Position numbers and translations under genes: made by a program. From NCBI RefSeq assembly GCF_003046585.1, contig NZ_QAAE01000003.1:62001-126000 (forward strand): DNA of 64,000 nucleotides, read 5' to 3'. The DNA comes from Nitrosomonas aestuarii (GTDB lineage Bacteria > Pseudomonadota > Gammaproteobacteria > Burkholderiales > Nitrosomonadaceae). The notes below the pieces were generated by a model. The model searched no databases. It was not told the origin of the DNA and saw nothing but the letters and a program-made list of their open reading frames with translations. This document shows positions 1 to 7,265 of this stretch, in pieces (the stretch's first letter is position 1; each line of letters opens with the position of its first letter).

Positions 1-415
1 GGGCGGTTTATTTTTTGCGATCAAATTCGTAGCAGGCATTTACCTGATCTGGTTCGGTATAACCTTGATCAGAAGCAGAACGAAAAAAATAACCTTTGAA
101 TATTCCCGCACCAGCAACGGAATATGCGCCAGTTTCCTCGCAGGCCTGTTTGTAACGCTTGGCGACGTTAAAGCAATTTTCTTTTATGCCAGCCTGTTTC
201 CAGCATTTGTCGATGTATCTGCACTGACGTTACCGGACATATCTGTCATTTTACTCGTAACGGTTGTCACTGTCGGCGGTGTCAAATTGACCTATGCTTT
301 TACGGCAACGAAAGTTATGCTTATGAGCAAAGGGCTGGCAATTGAGAATAAAGCCCGGCTAGCTTCGGGCGCTCTTATGGTTGGCGCGGGTACTTACCTG
401 ATCGCCAAAAACTGA
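1..415 (+). CDS. LysE/RhtB-family exporter, C-terminal part (cut by window edge)
   Basis: The reading frame is open from base 2, so the gene begins left of the window; the internal ATG at 65 is not its true start. The first visible residues (KFVAGIYLIWFGITLIRSR) match the Gly-Ala/Gly-x-Tyr-Leu-x-Trp-x-Gly segment of the LysE/RhtB translocator family, inner-membrane exporters of amino acids and related small molecules. Two further hydrophobic segments follow (about residues 25-50 and 57-80 counted from base 65), and the protein ends with a third one. The substrate cannot be told from the sequence. A truncated VOC frame starts almost immediately downstream. Confidence 0.8.
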   Translation, partial: GGLFFAIKFVAGIYLIWFGITLIRSRTKKITFEYSRTSNGICASFLAGLFVTLGDVKAIFFYASLFPAFVDVSALTLPDISVILLVTVVTVGGVKLTYAFTATKVMLMSKGLAIENKARLASGALMVGAGTYLIAKN

Positions 416-626
416 AGAAGCACTATATCAGTCATTTTTGGCGCTCACTCTAATTGTCGATGGCTTAAAAGACGAGCACGCGCAACTCGAAAAATCTGGG
501 CTTAATCCGGGAGATGTTGAGCCAGCACCATCGGTCAATCTCGTGCGGCTTCGCGATCTTGACGGCAATCTTGTTGTGCTCGTCCAACCGGGTAAAGTCT
601 TAAACATAATAAGGAAAAACAAATGA
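402..626 (+). pseudogene. Remnant of a VOC (glyoxalase/dioxygenase superfamily) protein, C-terminal half only
   Basis: The open frame runs from just after a stop at 399 to the TGA at 624-626 and has no ATG; a TTG at 438 is the only candidate start. The translated end contains VDGLKDEHAQLEKSGLNPG and then LRDLDGNLVVLVQPG. This is the helix plus the R-D-x-D-G-N-x-V strand that closes a VOC betaalphabetabetabeta module. The N-terminal module half is missing and the LysE-like gene occupies its place, so this is probably a deletion remnant. Its stop overlaps the ATG of the next gene (ATGA), which suggests the two were once translationally coupled. Confidence 0.6.
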
Positions 627-979
627 GTTATATTCAAGGATTTCTTATACCAGTTCCCACCAAAAACAAAGACGCATATATAAAATTAGCAGAAAAATCC
701 GCGCCCATTTTTCAAGAATATGGCGCTCTGAAAATCGTTGAGGCATGGGGTGAGAGTGTACCTGATGGCAAGGTTACGGATTTTAAACGCGCCGTGAAAG
801 CTAAAGATGATGAAACAGTTGTGTTTTCTTGGATTGAATGGCCAGATAAAAAAACCTACGAAGCAGCGGCAAAAGAAATGGAATCTGACCCACGATGGAA
901 AGAAATGCCAGAAATGCCGTTTGATGGTGCACGCATGATGTGGGCTGGCTTTGATCCAATTTTCGAGGCTGAGAGCTAA
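623..979 (+). CDS. DUF1428 (YbaA-like) protein
   Basis: A 118-residue soluble protein. It has the family's opening (MSYIQGFLIPVPTKNKDAY), the central VVFSWIEWPDKKTY and the closing RMMWAGFDPIFE stretch of DUF1428, a small alpha/beta (dimeric ferredoxin-like) family of unknown function often found beside VOC-domain genes. The length is normal for the family. The ATG overlaps the stop of the upstream VOC remnant, and AAGGAAAAACAA lies just ahead of it as a ribosome-binding site. No biochemical role can be assigned. Confidence 0.85.
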   Translation: MSYIQGFLIPVPTKNKDAYIKLAEKSAPIFQEYGALKIVEAWGESVPDGKVTDFKRAVKAKDDETVVFSWIEWPDKKTYEAAAKEMESDPRWKEMPEMPFDGARMMWAGFDPIFEAES

Positions 980-1152
980 ACCTCTTCAAGCGTTTCAAAA
1001 GCAATTTTATTTTCTACGTCTTGATATATATGTAAGCATACATTACTAAACTCATCGACAATGACGGACTGGATGAGTTTTCAATTGAGTTGCGCAGCCT
1101 GATCGAGAAGTCTCCAGAGTTTTAAATGGTTCACCGGTTTCATATTGCCGCA
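980..1152. other. Short spacer with a possible coding remnant
   Basis: This spacer separates the DUF1428 gene from the convergent RelA/SpoT-domain gene. On the plus strand, 1036-1125 is open for 29 codons without a start (ending in LRSLIEKSPEF) and reads like the tail of a decayed gene, but it is too short to identify. It may mark the left junction of the accessory island. Confidence 0.3.
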
Positions 1153-2586
1153 CTAAAAACTCAGGCTGGCGGTATAAATTTTCTGCGGGTCTGCGCGGTT
1201 CTCATAGGTTTGCTCACTTTTTGGGGGCAAAGGATTATTTTCAATATAAGCGGCAACTTGATAAAGCGATCCGTCTTCCTTAAGCGATTCAAATTGTTGT
1301 TCAAATAAATCCGGAGACTGTTTGAGTTCAATCAATGACACCACTTCCGGCGGCATATCATCGACCATCGCGTTGGGGAGTCCGTTAAACGCAGCCGTTA
1401 AATCAATATTTGGCGTGTCCGGGCCCTTAAGCCAATTCCAAAGACTGGCAGTTTTCAGCGCAGCCATGTTGAGCGCGCCTGCAGCTTCATTGGAAATATG
1501 AAGAGCGCGGCCTTTAATCGCTGCAAAATTATCATAAACAAGCGCTGTAATCTCGCCGCTGGCAAGTCCGCCGCCGATGCCACCAACCACAGCGCCAACG
1601 GCGGTGCCGACACCGGGCATAACAGCCGTGCCTATGGCTGCGCCCGCCAATGCACCGCCCGCCGCGCCGATATTGGAAGTTGTTTCGATGAGGCCAGAGC
1701 GCTTCATGGCTTGTGGATCGCCGCGCAGCGCATCTATTTGCGTTTCACCATAAGGAATGGCTCCTTCATATAGAGCTTCTGCGGCTTCTGCTGTTGAACC
1801 ACCGGCAGCATACGTGAATGCGCTTGATAAAGTGCCAAAAGCTACACCTGCGATAAGGCCACCGTTTTTGCCAAGGCGTCCAAATGTTTCGGCCACTTTT
1901 CCAAGGGCGCTGCCTTTGGCATCAAGCTCACCCTTATAGGAAAACTGCTCTCTCAGTTCCGGTTTTACAAGCGTATTCAGATTGCCGTCATGGGCAGCGG
2001 CATTGTGGAGTTCAAGAGCTTGTTGTTTAAGAGTTTCTATTCTTGATGCCTCGTAACCACTAAAAATTCTATTTTCATTTTTAGCAAGACGCTTAATCTC
2101 CTGAATCTCTTCCATGATGTCGTGTGTAGGCTTGTTCACGCGCATCATATCGCGCTGCTGAACCTGAATTTCGGCGATATGCCCGTTTTCCAGAGCAATT
2201 TTTGTGTTTAAGTCCCTGTATCCGGTTGTTGATGATGGCTCGGCATATTTATCCTTCAAGGAATCAACATCCAGTTCTTCTAAAATGGCTTGTTTGATCG
2301 CGACAATCTGCTCCGGTTTATCAACAACGAACCGCCCGCGCACTAAATCTTTTATCTGCCGCGGATCACCCTCATAATCACTATTGATTTTATCAAGCGC
2401 CCGTTCAGGTTCCTTCAAAGGCCCCACCTCAAAAACAACGCCTTCAAACATTTCAGGATTATGGGTTTTTAAGCGATCAAGAACGGATTGCCCTGTATTT
2501 TCCAGTACAGGGGCAGAAGCTTGCGCCTGCTGATACAGTTCATCAAAGGATAAATCCGGCTGTGGCCGTTTTATACCGTCTCCCAT
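1153..2586 (-). CDS. RelA/SpoT synthetase-like domain protein with glycine-zipper region (candidate toxin/effector)
   Basis: A 477-residue protein. Residues about 50-200 resemble the (p)ppGpp synthetase domain: a basic loop with K58 and K66 (GPLKEPERALDKI), then KDLVRGRFVV with Asp80 and Arg83/Arg85, TGYRDLN with Tyr123 where RelA has GYxSLH, and AEIQVQQ with Glu139 and Gln141 where RelA has the catalytic EIQIRT. There is no HD hydrolase, TGS or ACT domain, so it is not a housekeeping Rel. Residues 300-345 are a glycine/alanine zipper as in membrane-inserting or translocated toxins, with a second hydrophobic patch at 240-262. In known systems such domains either make toxic alarmones (Tas1, FaRel) or pyrophosphorylate tRNA. 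The C-terminal 100 residues are unassigned. A small gene precedes it on the same strand. The toxin role is inference; the domain call is fairly firm. Confidence 0.65.
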   Translation of the reverse strand: MGDGIKRPQPDLSFDELYQQAQASAPVLENTGQSVLDRLKTHNPEMFEGVVFEVGPLKEPERALDKINSDYEGDPRQIKDLVRGRFVVDKPEQIVAIKQAILEELDVDSLKDKYAEPSSTTGYRDLNTKIALENGHIAEIQVQQRDMMRVNKPTHDIMEEIQEIKRLAKNENRIFSGYEASRIETLKQQALELHNAAAHDGNLNTLVKPELREQFSYKGELDAKGSALGKVAETFGRLGKNGGLIAGVAFGTLSSAFTYAAGGSTAEAAEALYEGAIPYGETQIDALRGDPQAMKRSGLIETTSNIGAAGGALAGAAIGTAVMPGVGTAVGAVVGGIGGGLASGEITALVYDNFAAIKGRALHISNEAAGALNMAALKTASLWNWLKGPDTPNIDLTAAFNGLPNAMVDDMPPEVVSLIELKQSPDLFEQQFESLKEDGSLYQVAAYIENNPLPPKSEQTYENRADPQKIYTASLSF

Positions 2587-2661
2587 TACGCACCCTGTTT
2601 TTTTGTTATTTCAGCTTATTATTTTTTATTTGCTGAAATAGTTTTACCCCATGCTGCCGAT

Positions 2662-2916
2662 TTAAGGCGACGGCTCGGGATTAGTTTTTTTTTGCGCCAA
2701 AAACTCAATAACACGCGCATCAAATTCTTCTTTTGTGATTTCGTCAATGTCGCCGCTTCTGTCATCAAAAACCTTATTAACCCAATGCATGTTCAACTCA
2801 ATTTCGCCTGTTTCACGATTTGGTGCTTCGGTTCCTCTTAATCGGTTTTGATCATCATAAACCGCTCGAATCGGCCAAACGCCGTTGGTAAAATATTTGT
2901 AACTTGTCTCACTCAT
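2662..2916 (-). CDS. Small acidic protein upstream of the RelA/SpoT-domain gene
   Basis: An 84-residue soluble protein, not recognised. It starts MSETSYKYFTNGVWPIRAVY and is rich in Asp/Glu, with no signal peptide or membrane segment. AGAGATT lies just upstream of the ATG as a Shine-Dalgarno sequence. It is the first gene of a probable two-gene unit, with 75 bases to the RelA/SpoT-domain gene on the same strand. A neutralising partner (antitoxin or immunity protein) is a reasonable guess from position and size alone, with no motif to support it. Confidence 0.6.
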   Translation of the reverse strand: MSETSYKYFTNGVWPIRAVYDDQNRLRGTEAPNRETGEIELNMHWVNKVFDDRSGDIDEITKEEFDARVIEFLAQKKTNPEPSP

Positions 2917-3157
2917 TTTTAATCTCTCCAGAACTCATAAATATCATACGCTTATAGTTTTAATACTTTGTAAAGATTCGTGCAAACTGCGATAAGTATT
3001 TCTAATTCTTGTTTCTCATGTATTTTTACCCTGATTTTTATATTTCGATAGACGCTCATCCCATGGGCTGGTTTTTCATTCTTTTGCTTCGATAGCCGAT
3101 TCTGTCTTGCCGTCGGCTTTTGTCTCCGCTTTGAAAAACCAACAAGGAGATAGAACG

Positions 3158-3340
3158 ATGGCATATGAAATACAACATAAAACCTTAGGCCAAGGCTGGA
3201 TCAACACTTGGTCAGAAAACGGGCGGCCTGTGAGATTTCCGGCACTTGAAGAAGCCAGAATGGAGTTGGAAGACTATTTGCAGACGCGCCCAGAACTTTC
3301 TTCAGATGACTTTCGTGTTGCTGAAATTGCTACAGATTAA
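3158..3340 (+). CDS. Small hypothetical protein (60 aa), mobile-element type
   Basis: The start at 3158 is chosen because AAGGAGA sits 8 bases ahead of it; a longer frame opens at 3107 but has no ribosome-binding site. The product (MAYEIQHKTLGQGWINTWSE...) is a soluble 60-residue protein ending in DFRVAEIATD, with no recognised domain. It resembles the small accessory proteins that accompany ardA-type genes on plasmids and integrative elements, but this is an impression of style, not a homology call. Confidence 0.6.
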   Translation: MAYEIQHKTLGQGWINTWSENGRPVRFPALEEARMELEDYLQTRPELSSDDFRVAEIATD

Positions 3341-3355
3341 TTCCACCAATCGGGC

Positions 3356-3378
3356 GGGTTGTTCGTACTGGACAACCC
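3356..3378 (+). terminator. Hairpin downstream of the 60-aa gene
   Basis: GGGTTGT (3356-3362) pairs perfectly with ACAACCC (3372-3378) across a 9-base loop, 15 bases after the stop of the small gene. There is no long T-run, so termination strength is uncertain. Confidence 0.4.
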
Positions 3379-4216
3379 CTTCGACTTCCTGCGAAATAAC
3401 CAGATATTAGATCGTGGGTGAGTCAATACAGTTCAGGTTGTTTTGTAAGCGTCCAGTCCCACTACCCTGATCGAAAAATTTCCAAGCCATTAATGCGTCA
3501 ATTCTTTTGTACTACGCAGGCGCTTATTGTCCTACATCGCTTCCCGTTACACGCAAGATGTGCGTTGTACTACAAAATGTGCCATTTTCTAGCCCAACGC
3601 CTATCTTGGCAAGGGAGATACTGCCGTTCTCCCGTTGCATCCCTCTCGGGTGCGCTAAGCTTCAAAAATTGCGTTGCAAAATTTTCAGGCAAGCGCTGAT
3701 GTGGTGCATTCAGGCATCGAGCCATCATGCACCATCAGAACGTGTGGCCGTTCAATCACCATTCGGGGTAGCCTCCAGGCTGCCCCCAAAACCCCCATGG
3801 CCAAGGGAGCATTTCATACCTCCCTTTGGAATCCCATCGACAAATTCTTTGAGACCAATCGTGCGCCGATTGGATGTCGTGAGCGTTTCGCCGCTCAATC
3901 TCGACCACTGTTTCGCCAGTGGATGACAACCAAGGAAGCATCCTTGGATGCGATTCAGTTTTGAATTTGGCATATTTAGACAGCGCATAAGAGAATAACC
4001 ATTTGATGCAAAGTGTTTTTTTGCGGTTGTTGATTCTTCGGTTTTACTTTACTCTCTCACCTGCTGATTAAATGCATAGTAAGACCTAACAAGCTTAATA
4101 GTTGGTAGGGGCTGGCAATTTAAGAATGCGAATATTAAACAGAGAGATGTTACGCAATAGTAATGAATGAAGACGTCGTAGGCAATCACTTCTGGAATAT
4201 AAAAAGCTAATTAAGT
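3379..4216. other. Gene-free stretch upstream of the restriction operon
   Basis: No convincing coding frame is seen; the open frames over 3418-3988 overlap each other on both strands and lie over the hairpin array. Apart from the hairpins at 3702-3947, the last 250 bases (from about 3970) are AT-rich and presumably carry the promoter of the operon starting at 4217, but I see no clear -35/-10 pair. The ATG at 4217 has only a weak ribosome-binding site. Confidence 0.5.
3702..3947 (+). ncRNA. Candidate structured RNA: seven consecutive hairpins
   Basis: This lies in a gene-free stretch (3341-4216). Stems in order: 3702-3709 with 3727-3734 (8 bp, TGGTGCAT/ATGCACCA); 3765-3774 with 3777-3786 (10 bp, one T-G wobble, the end pairs probably open); 3801-3809 with 3820-3829 (9 bp, one bulge); 3855-3861 with 3867-3873 (7 bp); 3881-3885 with 3892-3896 (5 bp); 3905-3910 with 3917-3922 (6 bp); 3930-3935 with 3942-3947 (6 bp). 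The fifth and sixth share the same loop, TTTCGC. The T-G pair would be an A-C mismatch on the other strand, favouring a plus-strand transcript. The layout recalls HEARO/omega-RNA-type guide RNAs, but no IscB or TnpB gene is nearby. A replication or transfer origin is an alternative. Structure is seen directly; identity is not established. Confidence 0.5.
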
Positions 4217-7200
4217 ATGAGCGATGATTTTTTTAACAAGCCTATAATAAACTCCCCTTATGAGTATCCATCCGCTCATTGGGAAATGGTCGATGGCTTA
4301 CCAACTCAACATATTGTTAATTTTCGCCGAAAAGCGGAATTCATCACACCTATACCGCAGCCGAGGAAACGCAAAGACGTAAGATCTCAAGAACTGTTCG
4401 ACGAGAGTCTTGGGCTGAGTGATGGCAGTCAGAAATATGATCCGATTTCATTTATTAACGAACTTCGCAGCCACATAGACGCATGGCGTGAACTACCGAG
4501 TGAACGCGATTGGCTAGTCACGCCGGATACTGCAAGATTGTTGAAACATTGGCGGCACTATGAGTTCAATGGCATTCGTCCATTTTTCTGTCAGGTTGAA
4601 GCTGTCGAAGTGGCGATTTGGCTAACAGAAGTTGCGCCGAAAATGGGAAAATCAGGCAAGAAATTCCTCGACTATCTTAAAAATGCAAATGACGATGCTA
4701 ACCCTGGTTTGATGCGTTTAGCACTTAAACTGGCTACGGGTGCAGGAAAAACCACCGTTATGTCCATGCTAATCGTATGGCAGACAATCAACGCAGTTCG
4801 CCAACCCAGCAGTAAAAAATTCACTCGCGGCTTTCTAATTGTAGCGCCAGGTTTGACGATTAAAGACCGCCTTCGTGTTCTTCAGCCCAACGACCCAGAC
4901 AGCTATTATCAAAATCGTGAAATTGTGCCAAACGACATGCTGGCAGACTTGGAGCGCGCCAAGATCGTAATTACCAACTATCACGCTTTCAAATTACGCG
5001 AGCGCGTGGACATTTCCGCTGGTGGTCGCGCACTTCTAAAAGGTAAAAGAGGTGAAGACCTAAATACCCAGGAAACAGAAGGTCAGATGCTTCAGCGTGT
5101 CGTGCCCGAATTGATGGGTATGAAAAACGTCATGGTATTAAATGACGAGGCTCACCACTGTTACCGTGAAAAGCCAGGGGAAGATGAAGAAGGAGATTTA
5201 AAGGGGGACGAAAAGAAAGAAGCGGATAGCAATCGCGAAGCCGCGCGGCTTTGGATTTCGGGGCTGGAAATTATTGCAAAAAAACTCGGAATCAACCGAG
5301 TTGTTGACCTTTCCGCGACTCCCTTCTTTTTAAGTGGCTCCGGCTATGCCGAAGGAACACTGTTTCCCTGGACAATGAATGATTTCTCTCTGATGGATGC
5401 TATAGAATGCGGCATTGTGAAATTACCCCGTGTCCCTGTCGCAGACAACATTTCAGGTGCGGATGTGCCAGTATTTCGTGAACTATGGAAGCATATTGGG
5501 CCAGAAATGCCCAAAAAAGGGCGCAGCAAAGGGCAAGCACTCGATCCTTTAAGCATTCCAAGCAAGTTAAAAACGGCTCTCGAAGCCCTGTATGGGCATT
5601 ACGAGAAAACCTATGAGCTATGGGAAAAGGAAGGTATAAAAGTGCCGCCGTGTTTCATTGTTGTTTGTAACAATACTTCTACTTCCAAGCTGGTATTTGA
5701 TTATATATCTGGCTTTCATCGTGAAAATGAGGATGGTTCAACTGAACTTGAAAATGGAAGATTAAAACTATTCAGAAATTTCGATGACCACGGAAATCCC
5801 TTGGCTAAACCAAACACATTGTTGATTGATAGTGAACAACTAGAATCTGGTGAAGCCTTAGATACAAACTTCCGCTCAATGGCAGCCGATGAGATCGAGC
5901 GCTATCGCCGAGAAATCATTGAGCGTACTAAAGACGTTCGTGCAGCAGACAATATAACCGACCAAGACCTTCTCCGTGAGGTGATGAATACGGTTGGGAA
6001 GTATGGAGCGTTAGGCGGAAATATTCGATGTGTTGTGTCTGTCTCCATGCTTACCGAAGGATGGGATGCCAATACAGTGACACATGTTTTGGGGGTTAGA
6101 GCATTTGGTACTCAGTTACTTTGTGAGCAAGTAATCGGTCGCGCACTAAGGAGGCAGTCTTACGATCTTAACGAAGAGAATCGTTTCAATGTTGAATATG
6201 CCGATGTTTTGGGTATTCCCTTCGACTTTACAGCCAAGCCGGTTGTTGCCCCACCGCAGCCTCCAAGAGAGACTATCCACGTAAAAGCAGTTCGCCCAGA
6301 ACGCGATAAACTTGAAATCCGCTTTCCTCGTGTAACGGGCTATCGTGTAGAACTGCCAGAAGAGCGACTTACAGCAGAATTTAATGAAGACTCCATTCTC
6401 GAATTAACACCTGAATTAGTCGGCCCTTCCGTTACCCAAAATGCGGGTATTATCGGCGAGGCTGTTGACCTTAATCTCATTCACACTGGTGATTTGCGAC
6501 ATTCCACATTGCTCTTCAACCTGACGCAGCGACTGCTTTACACCAAATGGCGAGACCCAGGTGAAGAGCCGAAACTGCATTTGTTCGGTCAGCTTAAACG
6601 TATTACCAAGCAGTGGTTGGATGGGTGTCTGGTATGCAAAGGCCAAACTTATCCCGCGCAGCTCATGTACCAAGAGCTTGCCGATATGGCGTGTTCCAGG
6701 ATAACAGCAGCCATTACACAAGCAGAGCAAAATAAAGACAGACCGATAAAAGCATTGCTCGATGCCTATAACCCAACCGGATCGACAATACATGTCAGCT
6801 TTAACACCTCGAAAACGGAACGATGGCAAACCAACCCACTGAAGTCCCATATTAACTGGGTCATTCTCGACAGTGACTGGGAAGCTGAATTCTGCCGCGT
6901 GGCGGAGTCCCATGAGCGTGTGACCGCCTACGTTAAAAATCATAGCCTTGGTTTAGAAGTTCCCTATCGCTATGGTTCCGAAACTAGAAAATACAGGCCG
7001 GACTTTATTGTTCAGGTAAACGATGGCAATGATGACCCTTTAAACCTGATCGTAGAGATCAAAGGTTATCGAAGAGAAGATGCAAAAGAAAAGAAACTGA
7101 CAATGGATACCTACTGGATACCAGGCGTAAACAATATAGAAAACTATGGCAGGTGGGCATTTGTCGAGTTTGGGGATGTGTTTGAGATGGAATACGATTT

Positions 7201-7264
7201 TAAAAAGAAAGTCGAAGAGCAGTTTAACAAGATGATAGAAACAGCGTTGGGGAAAGGACAATAA
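4217..7264 (+). CDS. Type III-like restriction endonuclease subunit (SF2 helicase plus PD-(D/E)XK nuclease)
   Basis: A 1015-residue protein of the large Res-type family (BPTD_3080-like). Helicase motifs in order: Walker A LATGAGKTT near residue 173, DEAH-type box LNDEAHH near 310, SATPFFLSG near 367, SMLTEGWDANTV near 615 and QVIGRALRR near 640. The C-terminal nuclease follows: KYRPDF near 926 and VEIKG near 946, the spaced PD...ExK residues of a PD-(D/E)XK fold. It would use ATP to translocate or scan DNA and cut unmodified DNA. The gene comes before the methyltransferase with a one-base gap, the reverse of the usual mod-res order, and leads a five-gene operon. Confidence 0.88.
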   Translation: MSDDFFNKPIINSPYEYPSAHWEMVDGLPTQHIVNFRRKAEFITPIPQPRKRKDVRSQELFDESLGLSDGSQKYDPISFINELRSHIDAWRELPSERDWLVTPDTARLLKHWRHYEFNGIRPFFCQVEAVEVAIWLTEVAPKMGKSGKKFLDYLKNANDDANPGLMRLALKLATGAGKTTVMSMLIVWQTINAVRQPSSKKFTRGFLIVAPGLTIKDRLRVLQPNDPDSYYQNREIVPNDMLADLERAKIVITNYHAFKLRERVDISAGGRALLKGKRGEDLNTQETEGQMLQRVVPELMGMKNVMVLNDEAHHCYREKPGEDEEGDLKGDEKKEADSNREAARLWISGLEIIAKKLGINRVVDLSATPFFLSGSGYAEGTLFPWTMNDFSLMDAIECGIVKLPRVPVADNISGADVPVFRELWKHIGPEMPKKGRSKGQALDPLSIPSKLKTALEALYGHYEKTYELWEKEGIKVPPCFIVVCNNTSTSKLVFDYISGFHRENEDGSTELENGRLKLFRNFDDHGNPLAKPNTLLIDSEQLESGEALDTNFRSMAADEIERYRREIIERTKDVRAADNITDQDLLREVMNTVGKYGALGGNIRCVVSVSMLTEGWDANTVTHVLGVRAFGTQLLCEQVIGRALRRQSYDLNEENRFNVEYADVLGIPFDFTAKPVVAPPQPPRETIHVKAVRPERDKLEIRFPRVTGYRVELPEERLTAEFNEDSILELTPELVGPSVTQNAGIIGEAVDLNLIHTGDLRHSTLLFNLTQRLLYTKWRDPGEEPKLHLFGQLKRITKQWLDGCLVCKGQTYPAQLMYQELADMACSRITAAITQAEQNKDRPIKALLDAYNPTGSTIHVSFNTSKTERWQTNPLKSHINWVILDSDWEAEFCRVAESHERVTAYVKNHSLGLEVPYRYGSETRKYRPDFIVQVNDGNDDPLNLIVEIKGYRREDAKEKKLTMDTYWIPGVNNIENYGRWAFVEFGDVFEMEYDFKKKVEEQFNKMIETALGKGQ

Positions 7265-7265
7265 C

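Noticed and set aside
428..637. Minus-strand open frame of 69 codons over the VOC remnant
   Set aside because: The plus-strand translation matches the VOC fold; the minus frame has no recognisable content.
3418..3988. Overlapping open frames on both strands in the stretch before the restriction operon
   Set aside because: They lie over the hairpin array, conflict with each other and lack ribosome-binding sites.
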